DNA from: Gonapodya prolifera JEL478
Taxonomy: Eukaryota; Monoblepharomycota; Monoblepharidomycetes; Monoblepharidales; Gonapodyaceae
NCBI GenBank assembly: GCA_001574975.1
Contig: KQ965855.1
Span: 3,507-67,506, forward strand
Direction: 5' to 3'
Length of the DNA stretch: 64,000 nucleotides
Position 1 is the stretch's first letter; each line of letters opens with the position of its first letter. The translations under genes were made by a program, and so were the position numbers. This document shows positions 35,046 through 46,800 of the stretch, piece after piece. Below the pieces are notes generated by a model that ran no database searches, was not told the origin of the DNA, and saw nothing but the letters and a program-made list of their open reading frames with translations.

Positions 35046-37397
35046 TCACCACCCACGCTCGCCCTCATAGTTCCCTCCAAAATTGCTCGGCCCTACTGTC
35101 CGCTGACTCGGTGGAAACGACGGAAACGCCGCCCCGCTCTGCACAGACCGCGTCGACTCGTCACCATCGTAGCCCCCAACACTGAACGAGCCCTGATGTC
35201 CTATCACGTCTGACCCGCCGTCATACGAGCCGGCCTGCCGCCCCGCGGCAGACATGGCGGCTTGTCCGGGAAGGAGGAAGGAACCCGAAGCGACCCCGAG
35301 TGCGGCGGGGTTGGGCACGATACTGAGTCTGCGACTCTCGACAAACTCGTCCGGGAGGAATGCGGCCGCGCCCGACGACTTGGCCATCGACATGCGCTTG
35401 TTAGCCACCGCTACCGACGACGTGTTCTGAGATACCGGGGGGAACGCCGGTGGCGGTGGGGGCTCATACGACGGGGCTTCAATCTGGTACGAGTCCTGGG
35501 CCGGCACAGACCCCGCTCGGTACGAGTCTTGCGGACGCACCGCCCCCGCGCGGTATGAGTCCGGTGGGGGTCCTTGCACGCCAGGGAACGATCCCATACT
35601 GTACTGCATCGAGTCTCCGGGCGGCCGGTTGCTCATGGAGTGCGGGAAAAGGTGTTGTTGGGTATAGGTCATACTGTCGCCGTACCCGGCAGAGTACTCC
35701 GACGTTTGGTACGCTCTGGAGTCGTCCTGCGCGTACCCCTGCTGCGCGTATCCCTGCTGCCCGCCATACGCCTGCGCATGGTGGGGGTCGTACGACGCCT
35801 GCCCCTGGCCATGGCCGTACCCGCTCTCGTCCTCCCAGTATCCCATCTTGGAATGCCGTTGTGTCGCCGAGCTCCGCTCCGCAAGCGCCACCGCAAACCC
35901 GGCAATGCTCCCCGGCTCCACCCCGCCGGGCGACATCCCCTGCGATGCCCCGCCGCCGTACCCGCGGCGAGCCGCCTCCGGTGGTTGCGGTAGCGGCTTG
36001 GAGGCGTCCATATAATAAGAGTCCTGGTACCCTCGCGACTGGTAGTCGCTCCGAGGCACGCTGGGGGGATAAGAGTACCCGCTCCCCGAGTCGCAATAGT
36101 CCCGGTGCTTGTCATCACGGTGGTCCCAGTTTGAGGTGGGAAGGCCACCGACAAAAGAGGGAGGTGTCGGAGGATGCCCCATGCTCGGGAATGGCGGGCG
36201 CTCTGGAGGGCCCAAATAAAGTTACCAAGTATCCCACTAACTGTGTCGAAATCAAAATCACCACTCACTGAAGCGTTTGGACTGATTCCTGCGGATCATA
36301 AGAAACGCGCCTCCTCCCGCGAGCCCAACGAACGCAAACATGCCAAGCGTCGCCCCTGCAATAACTCCGGCATTCGATCCCTGGTCGGTACCATCGACCC
36401 CATTTGTCAGGAGCGCAGTCGAGGGTGAGCTTGAAGTTACCGAACTGGAGGTCGTGGTTGTGGTACGACTGCTCGAAGCTGTTGTCTTTATAACAGAGCT
36501 AGAGGAGGAAGAAGGAATTCGTGTGGTGGTAGGTCTTGTTGTCGTTGGGATGGCCGACGAGGAGGCGACAGTGGTAGAAGCTTGCGTTGTGCGAGCGGCC
36601 GTGGTGCTCCGAGGACAGGTGGTGCCAACATCGATTGCGGCCAGCGTTGAGCAGGCAGCCGGGAAATCTTTAGTACAAGTGTATAGGCCCGGGTTTGAAC
36701 CAGCCGCTACCAGCCCGCAAGTGGTGAGCCCGGTTGGCAACAAGCCATCAATGTTCCCAGCCAGCATGTTTCCAGAAAGCCTGGATTTGATGGCACGCGA
36801 GATCACATATCGCCATGGGTTGATGGATATCCAAGACGTGAACTCACTGCACTTCCCGTAACGCTGCTAGCTTTGATAGATTTGGGATCGCCCCAGTAAG
36901 GGCGTTCGTGTTAAGTCGCAACGTTCTCAATTGAGTCAAAGCAGTAAGAGCCGGGATGGTGCCCGAAAACAGGTTGGAGGACTGTTCGGTTCTGGCCGGT
37001 TGGAACAGGTTCCCCAACGCTTGACTTGTACAGCAGAGTCACTCACCAGATCCAAGGACGTCAATTGCGTGAGTCCTGCCAGCGGCGGGATGGCACCAAG
37101 CAGCGTCTGCCCGCTGAACGATGCTGTTACGACCCTGTTGTTGGTGCAGGTGACACTCGCTCCTCGGAGACTCATGTACCCGCAACATGCTCCTCTTGTC
37201 CAGGGAATGGTCATCCTTGAGTTTGTGTATATTGTCTCAAAGACGGCACAATCGGCTGCCTGTGTCTGTCCAGCCGCCCTTGGAACTCCACCAAAGATGA
37301 GAATAACGACACCGAGCATCACCAAACGCCCACAGCGCCACCGAGGTCCGCGGTTTGACGGAGATCCACCCTCAGGCGTGCGAAGCTCCGGCACCAT
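35046..37397 (-). CDS. LRR type I membrane protein (paralogue B)
   Basis: Four exons (37397-37047, 36981-36848, 36780-36269, 36202-35046; 2,154 nt, 717 aa). A basic N-terminus precedes the signal peptide core LVMLGVVILIFGGVPRAAG. The Cys cap (AADCAVF, ACCGYMSLRGASVTC) matches paralogue A. LRRs follow (LGAIPPLAGLTQLTSLDLSS, LTALTQLRTLRLNTN, LTGAIPNLSKLAALREVQ). The stalk is a Ser/Thr-rich mucin-like tract. The transmembrane helix is GVIAGATLGMFAFVGLAGG followed by MIRRNQSKRF. The roughly 385-aa cytosolic tail is Tyr/Gln/Gly/Pro-rich, with repeats of DSYRAG, GYAQQGYAQ and PQDSY, and has no kinase. Probably a wall or surface sensor. Introns interrupt the LRRs in phase-compatible places. Confidence 0.85.
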
Positions 37398-38259
37398 CGC
37401 TGCGATGGGGGACGGGGGGAAATGGCAGAAGACAGCAGGTGAAAAGCGCCACCGGCGGGTTCAAGGCAACCGCAGCCGGCCTCGTCCCCCTCACTTTCCC
37501 ATTCCCTTTTATCAGTATGTATTTGATACAGTAACTTTCTTTCATTCATCGACAGAAATAAGAAAATAAAATGGACCCGGAAAGTTGCCGACACCGTGCC
37601 TGGAAAGTTGTGGTGTCCACCAAACATAACGAACGCAATTTCGACAGCTGGATGGTCCCGGAACCGAGCCGGTGAAGCCAAGGCAAACTAAAGTAAATGA
37701 GGATGCAGTTGTGGTCCTCTGCGCAATAGATGCTTGGTCACAGGGAGATTGGTGACTGCGGGCGGTGGCTCAGTCACGCACGCACGTGTTCGTTCACTTA
37801 GTCCAGTTTGGAAGATTGTTGCCAGTCATTTCTTGCCACTAATGATGATAAGAATATACAGAGACTTGTCAGCATCGTCCCCCAACAGTGGATGAAAAAG
37901 GTTTCCCCTGTCCCTCTCAGTTCCGGTAATGGGACTTTCTCGGATATGTATACATACACACTCACTGCGACAAAGGAGTGCAAATAAAAACATCCTTAAT
38001 TTCAAGAATCTTTTTCTTCTTGAATTGAAAAATGAAACGCATAGCTCACTTTAGCTCAGTCGACGGATGAGTTGTGCCTGAGGCAGCCGGAATGAACCAC
38101 CATCCGTCCGGCCCGCAGGGTGAGCTCGTGACCTATTTAACGGGCTCTCCTTTCCCCCCTTTTGCCTTGAGCAAGACCAGGGAGTGCCGCCATCAACATC
38201 TTGTGCCGGCATAGGAGGTTACAGCCCCACCGAAACTGGAACATTCGTCACGACATTGA
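37398..38259. other. Divergent spacer between LRR-B and zinc-finger gene 1
   Basis: Contains the start of a tandem segmental duplication (from about 37,745). Otherwise there is no gene. A pyrimidine-rich stretch and the short leader before the zinc-finger ATG are conserved between the two duplicate copies (CCGTCCGGCCCGCAGG, GAGCTCGTGACCTATT). Confidence 0.5.
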
Positions 38260-39253
38260 ATGCCCCCGGCAGCGCAGAAGCTTCTCGTACCCAAGGAAGT
38301 TGTCGACTCTCACATCAAAGCTCTTAAGAGCGTTCCCAACCGGGCGCGTCAAGTTTGCTCGATACCAGGCTGTTTTCGGGAGAGCTCGACGTGAGTTGCG
38401 AGTTGCATCGAGCACACTCGCCCAACGACTTTAAAGCATCACCCCCGGATCGCCGAATCCCGCGACTGTTCACATCACGGATCGTTGGAAACGCGCGTCG
38501 CTTTTCCCAGACGCTGGAATTTACAGGTGATTCGCATATTCTTCGCAACCGATCACTCTGCGCCGCTCATCCCGTGTGTGCTCTCGACCTCCAGCAACAC
38601 CTTAAAACCCACATCGAAAGACGCCCATACACTCTGTTCCATGAAGAGTGTGGCCAGGGATTTCATCGTCCAGGGGAGCTTGGCCGTCACATTCTGTTGT
38701 GCACCAACAACCTTCCTCAGTGTCAAGTCTGTGGAATTCGGATGAACAGGTGGAGCATATTTTTTTGCTTTGCAATCATAATGGGATGGGTGTTGATTGA
38801 AGTTTGTGCACACGAAAAACCAGCTTTATCCGCGCGGACCGGCTGCGTCAACACGAATCACAATGCGACGGCACAATTAATGTGCCTTCTACGAGGTCTC
38901 GGATCGCTTACCCCACGCCTTCTCCCTCTCCGGAGCAATCTGCCGTCATCGCACCTTCTCCCTCCCCGGAGCAACCTGACGTTAACGCATCTTCGATCCC
39001 ATTTGGAGGTTTTCAGCTCCCACCACCCGATCCCGACTCTCTCAAAGACGACGAAGCTTTACCTGACACTTTTGAGGATGCCCTCAACACGGCGGAGCTG
39101 GTCTTGACCGGAGAGGATCCAGAAGAACCTCTCAACGACGACGAAGAATTACCTGACACTTTTGAGGATCCCAATACGATGGAGGAGCTGGAGCTGGTTT
39201 CCAGTCATCTCACGGCAGAGTTTCACGAATGGCGCACGACGCACTTTGGATGA
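38260..39253 (+). CDS. Three-finger C2H2-like zinc-finger protein (copy 1)
   Basis: Exons 38260-38390, 38511-38526, 38595-38749, 38824-39253 give 243 aa. Finger 1 is canonical C-x4-C-x12-H-x3-H (C-SIPG-C, then FRESSTRWNLQQ, then HLKTH). The 16-nt micro-exon supplies RWNLQ in its middle. Finger 2 starts HEEC and continues x12-H-x3-C (GQGFHRPGELGRHILLC), so its first ligand would be His. Finger 3 is CQVC followed by FIRADRLRQHESQC, with a longer C-to-H spacing. The C-terminal half is Pro/Ser then acidic, with a repeated LPDTFED and ELVL motif, like an activation domain. A probable transcription factor; targets unknown. A tandem copy lies 2.1 kb downstream. Start is the first ATG in a frame conserved between both copies. 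Confidence 0.8.
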
Positions 39254-40335
39254 TTTCGCGGACGAAGCATAATCACACAAGCACCAAAAATATTCCTCGC
39301 TTTTTGCAAATGCGTTAGTTGCAGTAATCCAATTTTTCATTCCCCGCATGATTAACTACATATTTGTTGCGATAAATATCATAAATACATTTGTGCAAAC
39401 ACCAAGATCAAATGAGCTTGCGAGCCAAAGCTCCATCTTTGCAACGTTTGAAATTGGAACCATGGAGACCCCGCCAGCGGGTATCCCGAAAATTCCAGCG
39501 TGGGGGCGATAGCGACCACCCCATGATTACACATTACGGGAGACGTGGTCCCTCCTCGATTCGGTCCATTTTTTCAGAAGCGCCATGTGCATGACACGTC
39601 TCGGGCGTCACACCGAGACAGGTAGCAGGATATGCTAATCACGCTGTAATGAGTCCACAAACACATGCGCGTAGCGCCAATAACGTCGTACATGATGACC
39701 ACATGATGACGGCACTCAAAGCGTTACATAACCGGATCATGGCGACATAACTGCCACTCGTACGAGAAACTTGCGCTTATGGCAATTAGGAACTTAATGA
39801 CACTTAAAAGATTTGCTCTGTAGACATCACTCGATCTCAAAAGTGGTTCGAGATTGGTGACTGCGGGCGTTGGCGTGGTCCCGCACCCACATGTTGGTCG
39901 ATGCCACTTAGTCCACTTCAATTATTGTCGCCAGCCATTCCTTTCCACTAATTACGATAAGAATATAGAGACTTGTGACAGCTGTCGCACAAAACTGTAT
40001 GCGAAATGTTTCCGGTGAAAAAGCGCGGCATCAATTGCGCGAGCTATGAGGCAACTTTTCGGAGTTGCAACAAAAGATTGCAAATCAAAAATATCTCAAC
40101 TTTCAAGAATATCCTTCTTGTTGAATTGAAATCGAAATACTGCGTTTGTCGATGATGATGCCTCAGGCAGCGGAATGAACGATCATCCGTCCGGCCCGCA
40201 GGATGAGCTCGTGACCTATTGAACGGGCTCTCCTTTCCTCTCTTTCACCCTAACGGAGACTAGGGAGTGCCGCCATTACCACCTGGTGCCGGCAGAAGCT
40301 GTCGTATCACACCCACCGAACACTGGACACATTGA
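39254..40335. other. Spacer between duplicated zinc-finger genes
   Basis: Apart from the gene relic at 39465-39600 and the beginning of the second duplicate (from about 39,850), no feature is visible. The 3' flank after each zinc-finger stop is similar in both copies (AAAAATATT, then ACATTTGTGCAAACACCA or ACATTTGTACAAACACCA). Confidence 0.5.
39465..39600 (-). pseudogene. Relic of the 3' end of the triple-repeat secreted-protein gene
   Basis: The sequence CGCCAGCGGGTATCCCG onward aligns with 41,641-41,775, the C-terminal end of the secreted-protein gene (CGCCCAGCAGGTATCCCGC). Shared blocks include GATTACAC-TTACGGG-GACGTGGT and TTCGGTCCATTTTT/TTAGGTCCATTTTT. It lies at the matching place downstream of zinc-finger copy 1, so it was carried along by the tandem duplication and is only a fragment. 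Confidence 0.7.
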
Positions 40336-41377
40336 ATGCCGCCGGCTTCGCAGAAGCTTCTCGTACCCAAGGAAGTTGTCGACTCTCACATCAAAGCTCT
40401 TAAGAACGTTCCCATCGGAACGCGCCAAGTGTGCACAATACCAGGCTGTTTTCGGCAGACCTCGACGTGAGTTGCGAGTTGCATCGAGCACACTCGCCCA
40501 ACGACTTTAAAGCATCACCCCCGGATCGCCGAATCCCGCGACTGTTCGCATCACGGATCGTTGGAAACGCGCGTCGCTTTTCCCAGACTCTGGAATTTAC
40601 AGGTGATTCGCATATTCTTCGCAACCGAGCTCACTGCCCCTCTCATCGCGAGTGTCTTCTCTAATTCCAGAAGCACCTTGAAACCCATATCGAAAGTCGC
40701 CCATACACTCTGTTCCATGAAGAGTGTGGTCAAGGATTTCACCGTCCCGGGGAGCTGGGTCGTCACATTCTGTTGTGCACCAACAACCTTCCTGAGTGTG
40801 GAGTTTGTGGAATTCGGATGAACAGGTGAACAATTTTTTTCTCCTTTGCAACGGTAATGCGATTAGGTTGAGTGAAGCATGTGTACATTTTTCGAAAACG
40901 AGCTTCATCCGCGCTGACCGCTTGCGTCAACACGAGTCACAATGCGAAGGCACAATTAACGTACACTCTACGAGCGTGTCCTCTACAAGCATGTCCTCTA
41001 CGAGGTCTTACCCCACGCCTTCTCCGTCTCCGGAGCAACCTGGGCTCATCCCACCTTCGACTCCATTTGGAAGTTTCCAGCTCCCACCACCCTACCCCGA
41101 CCCTCTCGAAGAGGAAGAACAGGTTTTGCCTGACGCTTTTGAGGATCCCTCCTCCAACACCACAGAGGAGCTGGTCTTGACCGGAGAGGGTCGCGAAGAC
41201 CCCCTCAAAGATGAGGACGAAGTTTTACCTGACACTTTTGAGGGTACCGACACGAAGGATGAGAAGAATTTGGAGCTGGTTTCCAGTCATCTCACGGCAG
41301 AGTTTCACGAATGGCGCACGACGCACTTTGGGGTCAGCATGATTTTCTCGGACAAGATTTTATTGGACGATGCATAA
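40336..41377 (+). CDS. Three-finger C2H2-like zinc-finger protein (copy 2)
   Basis: Exons 40336-40466, 40587-40602, 40671-40825, 40903-41377 give 258 aa. Intron positions and phases are identical to copy 1, including the 16-nt micro-exon (here encoding LWNLQ). Finger 1 reads C-TIPG-C then FRQTSTLWNLQK then HLETH. Finger 2 (HEEC with RHILLC) is unchanged. Finger 3 is CGVC with RADRLRQHESQC. The acidic tail again carries LPDAFED, LPDTFEG and ELVLTGEG. The linker has extra Ser/Thr (SSTSMSSTRS) relative to copy 1. Both copies keep intact frames and fingers, so both are probably functional transcription factors. Confidence 0.8.
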
Positions 41378-41596
41378 CCACCCCAGCACCAAAAATATTT
41401 CTAGATTTTTTTTTTCGTTCCATTTTACGCCTTTTGCAAATCGCGGCAGTTGGGTACAGTAATTCCAATTTTTCGATGCTTATATAACTACATAATAATT
41501 GCGCGACACTTAAATATTCTAAATACATTTGTACAAACACCAGGTTTTCAAATGAGCACGTGAGCATCAGAGCATGTGAAAGCACCATCCATCCAT

Positions 41597-43194
41597 CTAT
41601 AACGCGTTTGCAACAATATTGATCGGGGCCGTCGGACCCCCGCCCAGCAGGTATCCCGCAAATGTCAGCGTCGGGGCAACCGAGAGCACTCCATCATTAC
41701 ACGTCACGGGGGACGTGGTGCTCAGTATGCCTCCCGGGTTAGGTCCATTTTTCATCGTCTCCAAGCGCCACGTGGCTCCCGTTGTCATGCTGTTCCCGAC
41801 CACCCATACGGACGACATCTTGACGATCGGCAGACCCTCGAAAGTGATGCTGATTGCCGCGAGGCCGCCGTCCACGTTGTCGAGTGGTTGGTGGCCGTTG
41901 ACGTTGAGTGTGAGGCGGAACGGAAAGAACACGTCTGTGCTGCCCCCGCCCCAGCATCGGTCGATCAGGAATGTGAAGGTGTACGTGGGTGCGCCTGCGA
42001 CAGTCCTGAAAAAACGTGGGTGTGACGAGGTGAGAAAGAGTGGAAAAGGGAGGATGAGAGGGATGCTTACGGGGGAACGGAAACAGACGGAACGACCGTC
42101 TTGACATAATTGTTTGTCGGGGGAATGGGAACAAGTGTTGCCGATGCGGTCCCACCATCTGCATCTTGCGTCGAAGTTGATGCACCGAGATCGCCTGCGG
42201 GAGCATAAAGATGTATAAGAGTCGAAAGACAGACAACGATAGGCACAAACTCACCAACAGCAGGAACCATCAGACCCACTTGGATCTCCCCACCCGTGAC
42301 CAACGATCCCGAAAGCCTCGTAGCGATGGGTGGAAACATCTGCCCATTTGCGTCGCACGATACTCCCGTCGCGGAAAAGATGCCTCCGATATTAGCGGCC
42401 CCGTTGATGGTCGTGAACGACCACACATTGTTCTTCGACAAGGAGCCCGAAACGGACCATGTTTGCAAGGGAGTGATGGAGGTGGCGCCAAGGAATTCTA
42501 CGGATAATTTGGCGAGTCCCCCGTCAGAGGTGGAGCTCGGGGTATGGCCATTGACGGACAGAACGCCAGAAAGACTTATATAGGTAGTACCAGAGATGCT
42601 CCAACACATGCCGAAACTTGTTCCGAGAGAGTAGGTCGGTGGCCCAATGGAAATCATCGACACACCGATTAGAGTGGAAGAAATCACACCCAAGTTTTGC
42701 ACCAAGGCGGCCACTGGCCCGGCTCCGGACAAAAGTGATCCATTCACTGAGAAGCTTGGCGGTGTGATCAGCATCCCGTTCGAGCACACCACTCCCTGCA
42801 CAGCAAACACGCCCCCGACATTGGGTTGACCGTCCATAGTCTGAAATGCCCATGTGTTTCCGGACGTGACCGAGTTCGCGACGTTCCATGTTTGGGTTTG
42901 GGACACCGCTGCCGCACCGAGGAAACTCAGCGTTAGGACAGCGAGGCCGCCATTAGTCGCAGCATTCGGAGGCGCTCCGGCCACGGAGATGTGGAGATTG
43001 ACGACAAAGCTCGCAGGGTTGTCGCCCCAACAGCGGTCTATGGGGTCGACCACCACAAAGTACGGGGGCGAAGACTGCTGCCGTTTGGCGTGAGATCCGA
43101 CCGGGAACGCGAGCGATGACGATGCAGGGAGAAAAAGAAGGATGGCAAATGTTACGATCGCTAGGTCAGCTCGTGCCAATGGCCGGACATGCAT
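41597..43194 (-). CDS. Secreted protein with three copies of an unrecognised domain
   Basis: Exons 43194-42255, 42194-42071, 42005-41597 give 490 aa. The signal peptide (LAIVTFAILLFLPASSSLA) is followed by KR, a possible processing site. Three repeats of about 125 aa follow. Each has an early CW (RCWGDNP, MCWSISG, RCWGGGS), NGGLA or DGGLA, a FLG or FEG strand, a TW with F/L-x-T (GNTWAFQT, NNVWSFTT, GATWRLET), a GG (VGGVF, IGGIF, PGGIL), a second Cys near an NG or DG (CSNG, CDANG, CNDG), and a final SGSL or AGYL strand. The paired Cys suggest one disulphide per domain. A Ser/Thr/Pro linker separates repeats 2 and 3. I do not recognise the fold; a carbohydrate-binding or adhesin role is only a guess. 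Confidence 0.8.
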
Positions 43195-43809
43195 CTGCGG
43201 CTTCCGACGACGGCTCACCTTGCGGAAGATATGTTCGATCACGGAGATCGCCTCTTGTTTTTGGCTCCCCACGGCCTGAATCACAGAATTCAACGCCCCT
43301 AAATAACTTTTCTTCTTCACATACCTTTTTTTCTCTTAGACTGAACAGCTGCTATCAGTTGATCAGGCCGGGGTTGTCGCAACTCACTTCCTCATTGAGA
43401 AAGGCGTTAATCCACTTCAACCTTCCCGTCTCATCGTTTCGCATTCTGATGTTCGCGTCGCTTGCACGCTGTGGGTCCGCGGAAGGGTGCGGGGTGCAAC
43501 TGTGCGGGTATAATTTAGTGCGGGGATTGTAGTCCGCCGATCAAGCGACAAAGACCAAAGAACAATCGGAATGTAAAGAGCAATTTTTCAACGAGTGTAT
43601 AGGCCGTCCTGCGAAATGATTTGAGCAGGTGGACTTTTTTCAGGTATATTTTAGGACCGGTGTGGAGAGGGATGGTGGAGTGGGTGGGCGGTGCGGGAAG
43701 CTTGACACTATTTTGTCAGTGCGTCGGACAAGTGGGTTTTCTCGGTTCTCTTTCCTCGATACCCAAGCGCAGCAAAGCGTCCACGCAATCACGTATATGG
43801 ATAAAACAG
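43195..43809. promoter_or_regulatory. Divergent promoter region between secreted protein and PX gene
   Basis: A 0.6-kb spacer between divergently transcribed genes. It contains GGGTATAATTTAGTG (about 43,506-43,520), a possible core element for either direction. The rest is featureless. Confidence 0.3.
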
Positions 43810-46800
43810 ATGGCGCCAGCAGCATCATCGTCAGCGGAGGTGGGTTCGAATACTGGTTCGATGCGTCACGGAACCCACCTCACCATCAACCCCCCCATAC
43901 CGTTCCCGCGTTCTTCTTCTCGCACAGAGGATGGTTTGGACCGAAGCAGGTTCGCGCGATCTGCTCGACCTGTGATGCGTGAGTTTCGGCAGGGAATATG
44001 TATGGACCCACACGGCCGGGAGCCTCTCGATGCCAGTCTCGTGGAACTCGCCATCCACCTGACATCTGTAGGACGGGACGGAGCGAGGAAGATGTTCTCC
44101 GTGCCGTTCCCCACACGTTGGGACAGTATCGGAGGTTGAGCCGCTCAATTTTTTGTCAATGCGTACCCCTATTGGACCATTGGCTGACTCTCAACTTGGC
44201 GCTCTTCTTTAGGCATCGGATGTACCTGGATCTTCGCGCCGTACCCACTTGTACGGCTCCCAAAAACTACTCCGAATCTGTCACTCGAGTTGTTGAAGGA
44301 CGCGACGACTGGATACTTGGAGCTGACTCGGGACAACATCAAGATTGTTCAGTCTCAGATGTCGCTGCCCCCAGTGAAACGCTCGAATCAGGGGGAGTCC
44401 TCGTCCCCGAACCCAATCCCACCACCCGTCGTTTCCGCCAAACCCACAACTGAAGTGGCTTTGTTCGCCACGGAAACAGATGGGCATTCCGATACCGAGA
44501 GTAGTTCGCAAGTTGTCATTCCGAGAAGCAATCTCATTTTGCCCCCGAGAATAGTGAGTCATGTGGTGTCATCTGGTCACGACGACGTTCGTTCCCCTCG
44601 CGCTTCTTGTCGCCTTGCTCACTCGTCTCTCGCTATCGTACAGGCTTCTTCCGGGACCAACAATTCTGTCTTGGCGCTACCACACTACGTTTCTCGGGAT
44701 CTGGACGGGAGTGAAGAAAAGAGAGAGGTGGGTTGAGTAAAAAGTCGATATCATAAATGGAATGGAACTCTGGGCGAATTTTTTGGGCCTGTACGGGAGT
44801 TGAAGGAGTGGAGTTGAAGGTGTGAGCAGTCTCCTAACTTCCAAATTCCTCTTTCAGCTCGTCATTAGCATCAGCCGCTCTCGTGCCTCTGAGCTTTTCT
44901 CTCTCCTCACGGTACCTCAAGAAGAGGTGGGTGTGTCGGACGACGACCTCCCTGTAGCGACGGGATCTATGGATTCTTCGGCAGATTCAACTACGTCTTT
45001 GAAGATCGATATCCTCGGTGGACAACAACGAGAAATAGTCGCCGAGAACGGTAGCCAGATCACGGAAACGCGCTCGGCTTCGTCAAATACGCTCGTTGCC
45101 GATCTTGCGGAATCGTCGGTGCCCAAGTCTTTGTCTCCACCGGAACCCGCCAAGACCTCAGAAGTCTCGCTTCCACAAGTACGGTCACTCCTCCGATCAA
45201 CAACTTCACTTTCTGCCATCGAAACACAAGTTTCTGGTTTTGGTGAGCCTTCGTTTTCACATTAACCGTTTGAAGCGCGTGTTGACATGTGACTTCAGAA
45301 TCGTCTGTTGCGTTCGCGTTCCTTCCCCCTCACCCCCTTTCTTCTCCAAAGGCGCCCGGATCACGGTCTACAGATGTATCGAGGGACGAACTGGGCTCCG
45401 TTCGCGTCGTGGATGACTTGATTTCTCTTTTCTCTTTGGTACAAATACCGTCGGTTCCTGACGTCGGTCTTCGTACCGGGGAGGATGTTACCGAAGAAGC
45501 CCTCGCCCCTGAGACCGAAAAGTTGATTGCGACATGGCCTGTGCAGAATGTGTTGGAGATCTTCATGACTCCTGTTACACCCGACGGCACTCGAGATATG
45601 GTTGTGCGGTACTACCTATCCCGAGACTTGGACGGGTCTGACGCGACTGGAAAGGTGACTTTACTTGGTAGACGTCGGCAAAGGTCGTTGCTGACCACGT
45701 CATCACAGGTTCGCCTCACACTTCCTGCACGTGCCGCGCCTCGGTTTGTTGCCACCCTCCCAACGTCAGTCCGGCGCACCGCGGTGCAATCTACAGCATC
45801 TCTTTACTCGACGAGCTCGTCCAAGAAGCGCGGACCTACTCGTGCGAAAACGGACTCGGTCGTGGGGTCTGGTTCCGATAAACACCAGAGTGGTCGAGGA
45901 AGGAAGAAGCACATCGAGCGGTTGCAATCTCGTAAAGTGGACTCCCAAGTTAGTCCGCCAGCGTCCCCAGGACGGACGAGTGGCTCTTCAGCCTTCCGGG
46001 GTGATACCTCCCCGTCGCGCGTGGATGAGCCTCCCACTCCGACCTCCGTCTCGCTCAGGATCTCCTCAAAGGCATTGTCTTCGAGCGTTCTGTCAGCCTT
46101 ACCGCCACCCCAGACAAGGGACTCCAGCCCGTCACTCAACACCGCATCGCGGTCAGCGTCCACACCTACCCAGTCATCTAACGGGGAGGATATGGAAGGA
46201 CAGTTGGAAACGTCAGCACAAAGCACAATATCTGATTCGCCAGCAGAATTTGATGATAGCGATGCGCCGACCACACCAATCATTATGGTCCCTGCTGCTG
46301 ATGGCAGTGGAGGTACCATACCCGCCGCCAAGGTCTGGACCCTTTCGGACCCGAAAGTGGTGGGGGCGGGCCTATGGCGTCACGCAACGTTTTTATTGAC
46401 CGTCACACCAGGAGCGGAACAAGCGGTGGAAGATCACGACCTAGGGTTAATTGCAGCGGCAGGGGGCAGGAGGATGCGGTTTGCGGACTTTGATGCGTTT
46501 CGGCACACGGTTGTGAAGCACCTGACAAAGATCAATCGTGTGGAAGGGGCACACGGTAGCGATTGGGCTATTCCCTCCGCGGGTCCTTCTGCAATGGATC
46601 CCATCCGGTCGGATGCTGCAAGCATTGCACCTTCCATTTCTTCCATTCCGTACCCTCGGAGACTCACGCGGAGAATGACAAGTGCTTCTATTGCATCGGT
46701 CCGATCCACAGTCTCCGCCTTTTCAATCAAAACTGCTCAGACGTCTCGGTTGCTCGGATCATACGCACGATCTATCTTGGACCAAGATGTCGGAAGTGCA

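Larger units (their letters stand above)
37745..41775. repeat. Tandem segmental duplication, unit about 1.9 kb
   Basis: The segment from about 37,745 to 39,590 is repeated in direct orientation from about 39,850 to 41,775. Matching landmarks in order are GATTGGTGACTGCGGGCG, CACTTAGTCCA, the leader CCGTCCGGCCCGCAGG, the whole zinc-finger gene with identical intron positions, the 3' flank, and a piece matching the 3' end of the next minus-strand gene. Coding parts are better conserved than introns and spacer, which indicates an old duplication under constraint. Confidence 0.85.

Noticed and set aside
35450-36271. Plus-strand 273-codon frame
   Set aside because: Shadow of the Tyr/Gln-rich tail exon of LRR-B, whose frame closes across introns.
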